A stretch of 64,000 nucleotides of DNA from NCBI RefSeq assembly GCF_002177135.1, contig NZ_MWPH01000002.1, positions 1,116,001 to 1,180,000 of the forward strand, given 5' to 3'. Position 1 is the stretch's first letter. Each line of letters opens with the position of its first letter. This DNA is from Natronolimnobius baerhuensis. GTDB lineage: Archaea; Halobacteriota; Halobacteria; Halobacteriales; Natrialbaceae. A model generated the notes under the pieces. The model was not told where the DNA came from. It worked only from the letters and a program-made list of their open reading frames with translations, and searched no databases. The position numbers were made by a program, and so were the translations under genes. Below are positions 45,960-54,355 of the stretch, piece by piece.

Positions 45960-46304
45960 ATGAGCGACGACAATCGCGAACTCGGCGTCGAACTCGGCCA
46001 CCTCAGTGACGACCTCGAGGGTGAAGAGTACCCGATCAGTCAGGACGAGCTGCTCGAAAAGTACGGAGACAACGAGATCGGAGCCGGCGACGAGACGTCG
46101 ACGCTTAGGGAACTGCTCGAGCCGCTGAACGAAGACGAGTACGAAGACTACGGCGAGGTCGAACAGGCGATCATGAACATGGTCGGCGACTCCGCAATCG
46201 GACGGAAGAACTACAGCGACCGAACGCCGCCCGCGGCGGGTGAAGACCGCCAGGATGAGGGCGCACCGGAACAAGAGGGACAGCGAGAACAGGAGTCGTT
46301 TTAA
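45960..46304 (+). CDS. Acidic haloarchaeal protein (probably DUF5789)
   Basis: A 114-residue acidic protein beginning MSDDNRELGVELGHLSDDLE, with the helical region YPISQDELLEKYGDNEIG and a TLRELLEPLNEDEYEDYGE segment, as in a common haloarchaeal family (DUF5789, tentative). No enzyme motif. Divergent from the creatininase gene. Confidence 0.65.
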   Translation: MSDDNRELGVELGHLSDDLEGEEYPISQDELLEKYGDNEIGAGDETSTLRELLEPLNEDEYEDYGEVEQAIMNMVGDSAIGRKNYSDRTPPAAGEDRQDEGAPEQEGQREQESF

Positions 46305-46325
46305 GCGAATTCGGGACCGACGATC

Positions 46326-48284
46326 TCAGTCGTCGTCCGCGTCGATATCGAGGTCGACTTCCGTTCGAGCCTGGCGGCGCTGGGCGCGCTCGATGAACTC
46401 CTGTGGCAGTTCGTCGATTTCGCCGGCCTGGACGCCCCAGAGGTGCGAGTAGAGACCCCCGTTTGCGAGCAGTTGCTCGTGGGAGCCGCGTTCGACGATC
46501 TGGCCGTCCTCTAAGACGAGGATCATGTCTGCGTCCTTGATCGTCGAGAGCCGGTGGGCGATGGCGAACGTGGTCCGATTTTCGGTGAGGTCGTCGATGG
46601 AGCGCTGGATGAGCATCTCGGTCTCGGTGTCGACATCGCTCGTCGCCTCATCCAGGATGAGGATATCCGGATCTTTGAGCACGGCACGAGCGATGGCGAT
46701 GCGCTGGCGCTGGCCACCCGAGAGTTTGACGCCGCGTTCGCCGACCATCGTATCGTAGCCGTCGGGCAGATTCTGAATGAAGTCGTGGGCTTCGGCGGCT
46801 TTCGCGGCCGCGATGATCTCCTCACGGTCGGCGTCGAACGTTCCGTAGGTGATGTTCTCCTCGACGGTGCCATAGAACAGGAACGAGTCCTGCCCGACGT
46901 AGCCCATCGACCGGCGCAAACTCGGCAAGGACACGTCGCGGAGATCCTGTCCGTCGATGCTGATCGACCCGTCATCGACGTCGTAGAGTCGAAGCAGGAG
47001 TTTCAGGACGGTTGACTTGCCTGCGCCTGTCGGGCCGACGAGTGCGACCGTCTCCCCGCCGTCGACGTCGAACGACACGTCGTCGATGATGCGCTCGCTG
47101 TCGTCGTAGCCGAACTCCACGTGGTCGTACTCGACGCTTCCGTCGCGAACCTCGAGCGCGTCGGAATCAACTTCGCGTTCGATTCGCCCTTCCTCGTCCA
47201 TCAGGCCGAAAATCCGCTCGCTCGAGGCCTCGGCGCGCTGATACATGTTGATGACCTGTCCGAACTGGGCCATCGGCCAGACGAGTTGCTGGGTGTACAT
47301 GATGAAGGCGACAAAGACACCGGTCTCGAGTGTGCCAGTGAACGGCCCAGGCGCGGTGTCCATGAGCACCCAGTACCCACCGACGAGGAAGGTGAGGACG
47401 AAGCCGATCCCCGAGATGACCTGCAGACCGGGGAAGAACTTGATTCGCAGCCAAATTGCGCCCCAGTTCTTGTCGTAGTAGTTCTGTGAGACGTCCTCGA
47501 CGCGGTCGGACTCGTACTCCTCGGTGTTCGAGGACTTGATGACGTTGATGCCGCCGAGGTTGTTCTCGAGTCGTGAGTTGACTTTCCCGACCGAGGAGCG
47601 AACGGCCGCATACTTAGGCTGGATTTTCTGGACGAAGAGATAGGTGAAGATGGCGATCAGCGGCACGGGCGCGAGCGAGACCAGCGCGAGTTGTGGGTTG
47701 AGCCAGAACAGCAGGAAGGTGATGCCGACGACCATCACGATCAGGCGCGTCGCGGAGTTCATCCCCTCGTTTAAGAATCGCTCGAGTTGGTTGACGTCGT
47801 TCGAGAGCACCGACATCATCTCGCCAGTCTGTTTGTTCGAGAAGAACTCCATATCGAGGCGCTGCATCTTGTCGTAGGTCGCGGTTCGGACATCGTGTTG
47901 GACGTCCTGCGAGAAGGAGTTGAATCCCCAGTTACGAAGCCAGTGAAAGACCGCCCCGAGGACGAACGAGCCAGCGATGACGATGACGACGAACGCGAAC
48001 TGCTCGGTATCGCTTGTCGGGAGCCACGCCTCCGGCAGGACAGTAAGCGGGACCTGCTCGTGAAACACTGCCTCGTCAAAGACCGCGTCGATTGCAACCG
48101 CAAGCAAGAGTGCGGGAAGGAGATCCAGCGCCCGCGCAAAAATACTCGAGAACAATCCGACAATCATCGGGAACCAGTAGGGACGACCGTAGTCGAAGAT
48201 CAGCCGACGCATCGGGCTCTCAGCCTGCTCGCGCTGCTCCTCGAACGGATCATCATCCTCCCAGTCAATATCACTCCCGCTCAT
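46326..48284 (-). CDS. ABC transporter, fused permease and ATPase
   Basis: A 652-residue exporter-type half transporter: six membrane helices (about 35-330), then an ATPase domain with GPTGAGKST (Walker A), LSGGQRQRIAIAR (signature), ILILDEATSDVDTETE (Walker B) and AHRLSTI (H-loop). It works as a homodimer or with a partner. No specific substrate is indicated. The ATG at 48284 is the more likely of two starts. Confidence 0.92.
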   Translation of the reverse strand: MSGSDIDWEDDDPFEEQREQAESPMRRLIFDYGRPYWFPMIVGLFSSIFARALDLLPALLLAVAIDAVFDEAVFHEQVPLTVLPEAWLPTSDTEQFAFVVIVIAGSFVLGAVFHWLRNWGFNSFSQDVQHDVRTATYDKMQRLDMEFFSNKQTGEMMSVLSNDVNQLERFLNEGMNSATRLIVMVVGITFLLFWLNPQLALVSLAPVPLIAIFTYLFVQKIQPKYAAVRSSVGKVNSRLENNLGGINVIKSSNTEEYESDRVEDVSQNYYDKNWGAIWLRIKFFPGLQVISGIGFVLTFLVGGYWVLMDTAPGPFTGTLETGVFVAFIMYTQQLVWPMAQFGQVINMYQRAEASSERIFGLMDEEGRIEREVDSDALEVRDGSVEYDHVEFGYDDSERIIDDVSFDVDGGETVALVGPTGAGKSTVLKLLLRLYDVDDGSISIDGQDLRDVSLPSLRRSMGYVGQDSFLFYGTVEENITYGTFDADREEIIAAAKAAEAHDFIQNLPDGYDTMVGERGVKLSGGQRQRIAIARAVLKDPDILILDEATSDVDTETEMLIQRSIDDLTENRTTFAIAHRLSTIKDADMILVLEDGQIVERGSHEQLLANGGLYSHLWGVQAGEIDELPQEFIERAQRRQARTEVDLDIDADDD

Positions 48285-48349
48285 TAGGTGCGAATCCGTG
48301 ACGATTGACAATAAGGGTTTGCTACGAATCGAAATACGCCGGTTCGTCG

Positions 48350-48841
48350 CTAATCGTACGCCAGTTCGACCTCATCACCAACTGACATGCCTGTCTCGTT
48401 GGCATAGCCGCGGGGCACCTCAAGGACGTACTGTCCGTGACCGGTGTGCTCGAGATCCTCGCCATCTTCGCCGGGTTCGGGTGCGCGAGCGTGCTCGATG
48501 GTCGTGATCTCCCGGTCGCCGTCGATGAAGATGATATCGATGTCGAAGTCCATCTCGCGCATGACGTACGTTCGCTCGCTCTCGCTCGCGTGGACGAACA
48601 GCATTCCCTCGCCATCCTCGAGCGAGTCGTGGTCGCTCAGCCCGGTGTAGCGCTCGCTGTACGTGTCGGCGACGTCGACGTCGACGACGGCTTTGGGCTC
48701 CCCGGTAGCATCGAGGATGCGGACTTCGCCAGAATCGGCACTCCAGGGTGGTGAGACGAGACCGGCCTGCATGAGAGCGAATGCGATGAAAACAACCGCG
48801 ACACAGGCGAGAAGTACCTTCCAGACGCGCTCGAGGACCAT
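48350..48841 (-). CDS. DUF192 family protein
   Basis: A 163-residue exported or membrane-anchored protein: hydrophobic N-terminus (about 8-27) and the DUF192 domain with DTYSERYTGLSDHDSLEDGEGMLF, MREMDFDIDIIFID and the ending VLEVPRGYANETGM. The family is small and poorly understood. It ends the chromosomal genes before tRNA-Val. Confidence 0.88.
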   Translation of the reverse strand: MVLERVWKVLLACVAVVFIAFALMQAGLVSPPWSADSGEVRILDATGEPKAVVDVDVADTYSERYTGLSDHDSLEDGEGMLFVHASESERTYVMREMDFDIDIIFIDGDREITTIEHARAPEPGEDGEDLEHTGHGQYVLEVPRGYANETGMSVGDEVELAYD

Positions 48842-48901
48842 ATCCGATCTGCGCGGGGAGAAAGTAAAGGTTATTCGGACGCAGGAGTTTGGTTCGGATA
48901 C

Positions 48902-48975
48902 GGGCTCGTGGTCTAGCTGGTTATGACGCGGCCTTTACAAGGCCGAGGTCGGTGGTTCGAACCCGCCCGAGCCCA
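48902..48975 (+). tRNA. tRNA-Val (anticodon TAC)
   Basis: A 74-base tRNA: acceptor GGGCTCG with CGAGCCC plus discriminator A; anticodon stem CGGCC/GGCCG with loop TTTACAA, anticodon TAC; T stem GGTGG/CCGCC with TTCGAAC loop. No CCA is encoded and no intron is present. It marks the edge of the AT-rich region, so it is a probable integration site. Confidence 0.95.
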
Positions 48976-49203
48976 CTACCGCAGCCATGCTCTGGATTCG
49001 CATGAGGGCATGGATTTCAGGCTGAATTACACGCCTGAATCGCAGTGATTTCTTACACTCCGTAGTGCCTCCTCCGACCCGTATGGCGATTCCATTGGAT
49101 ACGACGTGTTACTGCGCCATAAAGATGCGAATATATTCCGGGGAGAGGTCCAGTTCAATATTTTCAGCCGTATAAGTTTCTCAGCGTTCTATTGTGTGGT
49201 GTC
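48976..49203. other. Region just after tRNA-Val with inverted repeats
   Basis: Here base composition shifts. Two inverted repeats lie close to the tRNA end: CCATGC 48985-48990 with GCATGG 49008-49013, and TTCAGGC 49016-49022 with GCCTGAA 49033-49039. They may be parts of an attachment site or of a terminator. No coding feature is seen up to 49203. No second copy of the tRNA end was found in the window. Confidence 0.4.
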
Positions 49204-49422
49204 ATGTTTGGACTATTCGGAGCGGATGACGAGCCTGAGGTCACGATTAAGCAGACGCCTTCCGGTATCGAGGTCTCGGTCACGGGAACTAGTCAGGATG
49301 AAACAGGGGATGTGATGGACATAGCTAATCGGCAGTTTAGTTCGCTGGCAGCAGATTCGGTTTCGGTCCAAGAAAATGCGATTACCTTGCGCCAAGATGA
49401 TGACGGAGTGTATCGTCAATAG
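49204..49422 (+). CDS. Small protein of unknown function
   Basis: A 72-residue protein starting MFGLFGADDEPEVTIKQTPS; beta strands are likely in the first half and a helix in VMDIANRQFSSLA. No family is recognised. The ATG at 49204 is preferred over the GTG at 49192. It is the first gene of the AT-rich region. Confidence 0.55.
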   Translation: MFGLFGADDEPEVTIKQTPSGIEVSVTGTSQDETGDVMDIANRQFSSLAADSVSVQENAITLRQDDDGVYRQ

Positions 49423-49572
49423 GCCCTCAGAAAATATTAGATTGGTAACCATTATTGGCATTATCTGTACTGTGACTATGCGGACAAGTGTTTGATTCTG
49501 TTGTTTACTGTATTGTGTTCATACAACCCCCGTCGAAGTGCATTTAACTACTAAAACCATACCGGAATTTGC

Positions 49573-50028
49573 ATGGTAGAAATAATTGATTCGGTAGAAG
49601 AAATCGGTTTAGAGGATTTAATTGAGAGCGAAAGACATGCAGATGTTTGGTGGGACGATGGGATATTCAAATTATGGGACAAACATTCAGCGCAAGTCAC
49701 TCTATATTTTAGATTTGAAGATTACAATGGTCCTGACCAGTACATGGCCGTCTGTAAAAATAACACTGGAAGGGGTACATTCCGTTTGGAACCAAACGAC
49801 TTGCCGTGGGAATGTGATGTAAGAGAGGTCGTGACTCGTGACACAGAGGAAAAGTATAGTTTGACCGTTGCGACGGATTATGGTGAAAACGACGAAGAGA
49901 GGGTGTTAGGTGTGGGACGGCAGCAGATGGATGTAGATATCGAGGATTATGAGTGGACACCTCCGACACCACCCAAGCACCCTGATGATGCCCGCTTCGA
50001 TGACCACAATCCGCAGAATCATCGATAA
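49573..50028 (+). CDS. Hypothetical protein
   Basis: A 151-residue acidic protein with a probable beta-rich core (QVTLYFRFEDYNGPDQYMAV, then GTFRLEPNDLPWECDVREVV) and a Pro/His-rich ending. No known motif. Its neighbours are other unknown genes and an Mrr-type nuclease. A TATA-like attgtgttcat-type region is not obvious, but AT-rich sequence lies upstream. Confidence 0.6.
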   Translation: MVEIIDSVEEIGLEDLIESERHADVWWDDGIFKLWDKHSAQVTLYFRFEDYNGPDQYMAVCKNNTGRGTFRLEPNDLPWECDVREVVTRDTEEKYSLTVATDYGENDEERVLGVGRQQMDVDIEDYEWTPPTPPKHPDDARFDDHNPQNHR

Positions 50029-50106
50029 ATGACGTAGTGTTTTACACTACCTCTCTTTTGAAATTTATTCGTGCCTACAAGTCTCCCGGGCACTCATTAT
50101 AGACGC

Positions 50107-50499
50107 ATGGGAGAGACTGGTGACGACGATTTTAGTCTTGCTGAGACGTTGGGTCTGGAGTTAGGAACTGTTGGTAACGAGTTTATTGAAGGTGTTTATA
50201 AACAAAACTTAGACCCGGGCGAGTACGATGCGGACGTGTATACGCATACATTCACAGGATTTGATGTTGGTCACGTTCACGTGGAGAAAGGACTGCTCTT
50301 GATGGTTCCAGACGCTCCTGAACCTCGTAGACTCCTTCGAGAGTACACCTATGGCCTTGAACGGACGATAATCACGGATAACATTCCCATGACTTCGGAC
50401 GCAATTCCGGAAGAAGATGTGTTTGAGGGGTCAGTTTCGGCGTCACGTAGTGGAAAAGGTGAGGGTTGGGAGGGATACTATGCTGTGATAATCGCTTAG
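50107..50499 (+). CDS. Hypothetical protein
   Basis: A 130-residue protein (GETGDDDFSLAETLGLELGT start, GFDVGHVHVEKGLLLMVPDA core). No family is recognised. The ATG at 50107 is favoured over a GTG at 50071. It is convergent with the Mrr-type nuclease gene, whose stop codon lies 16 bases away. Confidence 0.6.
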   Translation: MGETGDDDFSLAETLGLELGTVGNEFIEGVYKQNLDPGEYDADVYTHTFTGFDVGHVHVEKGLLLMVPDAPEPRRLLREYTYGLERTIITDNIPMTSDAIPEEDVFEGSVSASRSGKGEGWEGYYAVIIA

Positions 50500-50515
50500 C
50501 GCCGCTGAAGTATTA

Positions 50516-51448
50516 CTATTCCTGCTCAGCCTCTACCAGTTCTAATTCTATATCGCTCGTATCTCCCAGAATTTCACTAACGAATTTAGTAGCGATTATT
50601 GAATCATGTTCGATATTCGCTTTATGACTATAGCCTGTCCAATACTTCTCCCATCTTGCGGCGATATTTTGCTCTGATTTGTCTATATACTTGAGATTGT
50701 ATTCGTCACAGATTTTAATTATAGCCTCCCGGTCTACTCGGTCACTAATTGGTATCTGATGAATTGTTCCGACATACTGGTAGATAGGCTTATTATCATT
50801 TTCTGGAATTACAGACACATGTTGGGATTCTTTAGAATTACTGGAAAAGTATTCTTCCATCCCATCACGTATTGCTGATAAAGCTGAAATATCAGGTATC
50901 TGGTCGTCGTCTGTGATTTCAGGAAGGATAAGGTCGTCATCACACCTTGTCGTCGTCCTACTTTCTGAATCCTGTAACCTGTGACTTTCCCTACTCGACT
51001 TCGCAGGTGTTTCAAGCTCAGCAGAGTCTCCTTCGTTCTTGTTCCGCTTTAATTTTTTAGTTGGATTGAATGTCTGTGTTTCATACAAGTGCTCGTCAAT
51101 AAGTTGCTCAACACTGTCTCGATTGACCAACTTTACACCAATCTCTTCGGCTTCATTCCGTGCTTGCTTAGTATAATACCCAGATGTAACAATGACAACT
51201 CCATCTACATTCGAACGATGAAGAAGGGAACTATATTCTCGTATGGATTGAACTCCAATCTTATTATCTACCGAATAGTTTTTCACTTGAATGACTATCT
51301 TTTCGTGGTATGGGTCGCTTCGTTCAGCAATAACATCTATTCCACCATCCTTTCCGGGCGATGTGACCCTAGTGTTGTATCCAAATTTCTCCCACAACAC
51401 AGCTATTAGCTTTTCAAACTCTTCCCACCGAATATTCTCTAAATTCAT
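50516..51448 (-). CDS. Mrr-type restriction endonuclease-like protein
   Basis: A 310-residue protein. Residues 5-115 are an Mrr-like nuclease domain of the PD-(D/E)XK superfamily: WEEFEKLIAVLWEKFGYN, then GKDGGIDVIAE (Asp38), IVIQVKNYS (Gln54-x-Lys56), and the helix TKQARNEAEEIGVKLVNRD. The C-terminal half (about 190-310) is unfamiliar. Mrr enzymes cut foreign or modified DNA. The ATG lies 45 bases after the integrase stop on the same strand, so both may be on one transcript. Confidence 0.85.
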   Translation of the reverse strand: MNLENIRWEEFEKLIAVLWEKFGYNTRVTSPGKDGGIDVIAERSDPYHEKIVIQVKNYSVDNKIGVQSIREYSSLLHRSNVDGVVIVTSGYYTKQARNEAEEIGVKLVNRDSVEQLIDEHLYETQTFNPTKKLKRNKNEGDSAELETPAKSSRESHRLQDSESRTTTRCDDDLILPEITDDDQIPDISALSAIRDGMEEYFSSNSKESQHVSVIPENDNKPIYQYVGTIHQIPISDRVDREAIIKICDEYNLKYIDKSEQNIAARWEKYWTGYSHKANIEHDSIIATKFVSEILGDTSDIELELVEAEQE

Positions 51449-51493
51449 AAAATCTATTTGATTGGCAAATGATTCGACTGTGGATAAATAGGA

Positions 51494-52114
51494 TTATCGG
51501 CGTTGGAAGTGCTCATAGACTCTCTCGGTCGTCAGTATCGAACGATGCCGAAGTCGATTACGTACGTCCACGAGACGGGTGTCTGGGTCGGCTAGCATGT
51601 AGTTGGCGACCGAGTGACGGAAGGCATGTGGGTGGGATTCAGACGGCTCTGAAGGCTTTCCATCGGTTCGTTTGGGGCACACGTTGCCTTCAACCGCTAA
51701 CCGCTCAGTGATGTTCCGAGCGGTGTTGGTGTTGATTCTCCCTCCTTGACGACTTGGGAACAGGTAGTCTTCGTCGTCTAACGTTTTCAGGTATGTGCGA
51801 AGCAATCGAACGGTCCCGAAGTGTCCGTAATGGTCTAACCGAAGTGTAGCTGCGCCGGGAGACTTGTTCTCGATTGGGTAGTCCTTTTGAATTTCTGCTG
51901 GAATCGTGACTTCTTCGGCGTTGAGGTCAAACATGTGCCGGGTCAAGCGGACGGTCTCTCGTGGCCGAGTCCCTAAATCAGCCGAAATAGTGACGAACAC
52001 TTCGTCCCGAAGGGACGAATCATACCGTGTGTTACGACTGTGTGCGGCGTCTCGGAGGTCTTCGATTTGTTCTAAACTGAAGTGCCGGTGTACGACTTGC
52101 TTGGAGTCACTCAT
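51494..52114 (-). CDS. int: SNJ2-type tyrosine integrase
   Basis: A 206-residue catalytic-domain-only tyrosine recombinase. Active residues: R50 (GTRPRE), a Lys near 77 (EIQKDY), H163-A-F-R166 (HPHAFRHS), H190 (LRHRS) and Y200 (ERVYEHF). There is no N-terminal core-binding domain, as in the IntSNJ2 family of temperate pleolipoviruses. The start overlaps the end of the small gene before it, and that gene the next, giving the int-orf2-orf3 arrangement known from SNJ2. Confidence 0.9.
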   Translation of the reverse strand: MSDSKQVVHRHFSLEQIEDLRDAAHSRNTRYDSSLRDEVFVTISADLGTRPRETVRLTRHMFDLNAEEVTIPAEIQKDYPIENKSPGAATLRLDHYGHFGTVRLLRTYLKTLDDEDYLFPSRQGGRINTNTARNITERLAVEGNVCPKRTDGKPSEPSESHPHAFRHSVANYMLADPDTRLVDVRNRLRHRSILTTERVYEHFQRR

Positions 52115-52310
52115 TGTGGTTCACCTCATTTACGATTTTAATGACTTCATCTTCCGTGAGCAGATTCAGTAGGATGTATACGTAGCTTATCAGTTCTTCT
52201 TCGTCGTCCGAATTCTGGACTATGAGATTGGCCACGTTGTACGACTGATGCCCATGCAGGTCCACCCAGCGTTCGATGCTGCCGTAGGGTTTGTCACTCA
52301 TCGGACTCAC
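52107..52310 (-). CDS. Integrase accessory protein, Orf2-like
   Basis: A 67-residue protein, mostly helical (SYNVANLIVQNSDDEEELIS), overlapping the integrase start by eight bases and the next small gene by 17. In SNJ2 two small proteins encoded beside int are needed for integration; by position this one corresponds to Orf2. Similarity by sequence was not tested. Confidence 0.65.
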   Translation of the reverse strand: MSPMSDKPYGSIERWVDLHGHQSYNVANLIVQNSDDEEELISYVYILLNLLTEDEVIKIVNEVNHNE

Positions 52311-52539
52311 CCCGGGCTTGTTGGTAATCTTTGTCGCTCCAGTACTTCTCTCGCTGATTCTGAACTTGTTGGAGCTTGCGGACCAAGAGGTCTGGATTGT
52401 CGGCAGCTAATCGTATGATAGCGTCTCCGAGGTCGGCTTTATTGGCGTCTAAGATTTCGTCCTCTTCGACTTCTAGTCGCTTGATTGCTCTACGGGCGGT
52501 TCTCTGGTCTTCGACTTGGAGGGTTAGTTGTTCACTCAT
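52294..52539 (-). CDS. Integrase accessory protein, Orf3-like
   Basis: An 81-residue, charged helical protein (QLTLQVEDQRTARRAIKRLE, then LLVRKLQQVQNQREKYWSD). By position it corresponds to SNJ2 Orf3. Its start overlaps the stop of a 40-residue zinc-ribbon gene as ATGA, which implies coupled translation. Confidence 0.65.
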   Translation of the reverse strand: MSEQLTLQVEDQRTARRAIKRLEVEEDEILDANKADLGDAIIRLAADNPDLLVRKLQQVQNQREKYWSDKDYQQARGESDE

Positions 52540-52658
52540 AGTATCCCACCCGTATTTGCGTCGTATTCAAGAACGAAGCAATCGTTGTTGGTGCATTGAA
52601 CTAGCGGATACCCTTTCTGTGTATTCGGGGTCTCCTCGCATTCAGGGCAGGGCATCAT
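52536..52658 (-). CDS. 40-residue zinc-ribbon micro-protein
   Basis: Short protein reading MMPCPECEETPNTQKGYPLV and then QCTNNDCFVLEYDANTGGIL. It has CPEC and C-x4-C pairs, enough for one zinc-ribbon. Its start overlaps the stop of the preceding gene (ATGATG, TGA shared) and its stop overlaps the Orf3-like start, so it is part of the coupled chain. Confidence 0.75.
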   Translation of the reverse strand: MMPCPECEETPNTQKGYPLVQCTNNDCFVLEYDANTGGIL

Positions 52659-53050
52659 CGCTCGCTCACCTCCGAAAGACCAAGTTCTACTTTAGTCGGC
52701 GGGGTTTGAAGCAATTCAAACTTTGACTTCGGAATAGCTCTGTAGGTTTGTTTTTTGACCCCGAGACCAACCAATTCAACGTTATCTCCAACTTCGTATG
52801 GGGTTGTGTTTGCGTCTATACCACATTCATAAACGATATTATAGATGTACGACGGCGTGTGGAAAGGTGACAGCGTTCTGAGTGCATCGAATCTCGCTGA
52901 GTCTTCATCAGTTGCCACGACCAGTAACGGTTTCTGGAAGTGTCGTAGGTATCCTACAGAGTAGTCGTTTAACTCATCCACATCGATAGTCTGGATAACA
53001 TTTCCAGAGATATGTTTGAAATCATTTTCGTCATCGTTCTCACTACTCAT
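52655..53050 (-). CDS. Provirus protein of unknown function
   Basis: A 131-residue soluble acidic protein. LLVVATDEDSARFDALRTLS and VGDNVELVGLGVKKQTYRAI may be beta strands. No family motif. It overlaps the membrane-protein gene before it by eight bases and the zinc-ribbon gene after it by four, so all six genes form one unit ending with int. Confidence 0.65.
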   Translation of the reverse strand: MSSENDDENDFKHISGNVIQTIDVDELNDYSVGYLRHFQKPLLVVATDEDSARFDALRTLSPFHTPSYIYNIVYECGIDANTTPYEVGDNVELVGLGVKKQTYRAIPKSKFELLQTPPTKVELGLSEVSER

Positions 53051-53246
53051 CGTCGCTCACCTCTTTTTTATAAAGTATAGCTACGAGACCCAGCGATAGT
53101 CCTGCTGTGAACGCTAATATTACTGCTGTTGAGTAGTCGTGGTGATAAGATGTGTACACAGACAGGATGCCTGCTAGTATGCTACATATTCCCCATGTCA
53201 TTGTTTGGCTATAGTTCTCTATTCTGCATTTTATTTTCTTATACAT
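53043..53246 (-). CDS. Two-helix membrane protein, first gene of int operon
   Basis: A 67-residue protein with a basic N-terminus and two membrane helices (about 16-32 and 40-60). First in the int unit. Upstream on the same strand lies TTTTAGATA at about 53270-53278, a reasonable TATA box, and then the palindrome at 53253-53267 just before the start codon. Confidence 0.6.
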   Translation of the reverse strand: MYKKIKCRIENYSQTMTWGICSILAGILSVYTSYHHDYSTAVILAFTAGLSLGLVAILYKKEVSDDE

Positions 53247-53252
53247 TTTACC

Positions 53253-53267
53253 ACATATAATATATGT
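53253..53267. promoter_or_regulatory. Palindrome before the int operon
   Basis: ACATATA-A-TATATGT is a perfect 15-base palindrome, 6 bases upstream of the first start codon. It may be an operator for a repressor of the integrase operon, or it may itself act as a TATA box, in which case translation would start at an internal ATG at 53201. Confidence 0.45.
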
Positions 53268-53403
53268 ATCTAAAAGTACTAATGTATTGTGTCACTTGGG
53301 GAGTTTGCAAAAAGACCTATTTTCAGGTCGAAATCAGGGGGCTATTTGGGTGAAATAGGACTTCAGTTGTGGCTTCTGTTAGGAGAATCAACAAGTGCTA
53401 TAC

Positions 53404-53748
53404 TCAGATACGTGGGAATTCCTCTTCTAACTCTTCTTTCACTTCTCTTTTCATATCTTCTTTCCTGCGTTTCCATACTCCATGACGGAGTATATGGGCA
53501 ATCATCAATCCAATCAGAGCTACACAAATTGATAAACTAATATGACCGCTTGAAGATAGATATGTGGGAATACCAATGACTAAGAATAAATACGTGACAA
53601 TAATCATTTCTATGTCGATAGAAGTGTATATCCAATACACTGGTTCTGGAATATATTTGTTGAACTTAGTCCAATACCATAAACCTAATTTCTTTTTCCA
53701 AGATTCAATTTTCATCATGATTCGACTCGCTAACTTATATCGTCCCAT
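53404..53748 (-). CDS. Two-helix membrane protein
   Basis: A 114-residue protein: basic amphipathic N-terminus (about 1-35, rich in Lys and Trp), two hydrophobic helices (about 45-64 and 70-90), and a charged tail (KRRKEDMKREVKEELEEEFP). Unknown role. Single gene with gaps on both sides. Confidence 0.55.
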   Translation of the reverse strand: MGRYKLASRIMMKIESWKKKLGLWYWTKFNKYIPEPVYWIYTSIDIEMIIVTYLFLVIGIPTYLSSSGHISLSICVALIGLMIAHILRHGVWKRRKEDMKREVKEELEEEFPRI

Positions 53749-53840
53749 TGTTCTGATAACTATTTGTGGCGATTATAAAAGTTAGTGATGCTACAGCTAA
53801 TCCCTTGACTTGATTTGAATAACGATATGAAAACTAAAAT

Positions 53841-54170
53841 CTACCAATCTGACCAAACAAAATCAACCACTTCTCCCTCATGTGTAACAGCATTATCTCT
53901 CAGTTCGAGAAATTCAATCTCTCCATCTTGGGTTATTGATGCGTCAACAACGTCGTTCACGTGTATGAAGTCATCTGGTCGGTGGTCTACCCCGTGTACT
54001 TCTGTACCACCTAAAAAGTGACATCCGACTTCGTAGTTAATCACGAAACCGTGACTGACTCCAGTTGATTCGCTCCATGCAAGCTTCAGAACTCTTCGCA
54101 CGTTCTCTTCGTCTACTTCTACTGTTTTCCGGTGCGGTTCTTCGTCCATTTTGTCTATTTCTCGCATCAT
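53841..54170 (-). CDS. Provirus protein under shared operator
   Basis: A 109-residue acidic protein (EVDEENVRRVLKLAWSESTG, then VNDVVDASITQDGEIEFLEL). No family is recognised. The ATG at 54170 is chosen because upstream in-frame sequence runs through the inverted repeat at 54205-54233. The same repeat occurs before the gene at 55618, so both are likely controlled together. Confidence 0.6.
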   Translation of the reverse strand: MMREIDKMDEEPHRKTVEVDEENVRRVLKLAWSESTGVSHGFVINYEVGCHFLGGTEVHGVDHRPDDFIHVNDVVDASITQDGEIEFLELRDNAVTHEGEVVDFVWSDW

Positions 54171-54184
54171 TGTACTTGAATAAA

Positions 54185-54233
54185 TGGGTGGGTGGTACAA
54201 AGGTGTTACCCCCTCTAGGGTGGGGGGTAGTAT
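54185..54233. promoter_or_regulatory. Shared promoter/operator block, copy 1
   Basis: The core at 54205-54233 matches 56093-56121 at 25 of 29 positions, and the next 20 bases toward the gene at 15 of 20. The core contains an inverted repeat ACCCCCT/AGGGT-like with GGGGGGT arms. It starts about 35 bases upstream of the ATG at 54170. Confidence 0.75.
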
Positions 54234-54355
54234 AGGGATAAAATCACTCACCGAAGAATACTATTTCGTCAATATCGAGCGGTAAGATGCTTGAGGAGCT
54301 AATTTGTGAAAGTGTTAGTGGGTTCGTCTGTTAGGGAAATCCACAAGCGATTGTT

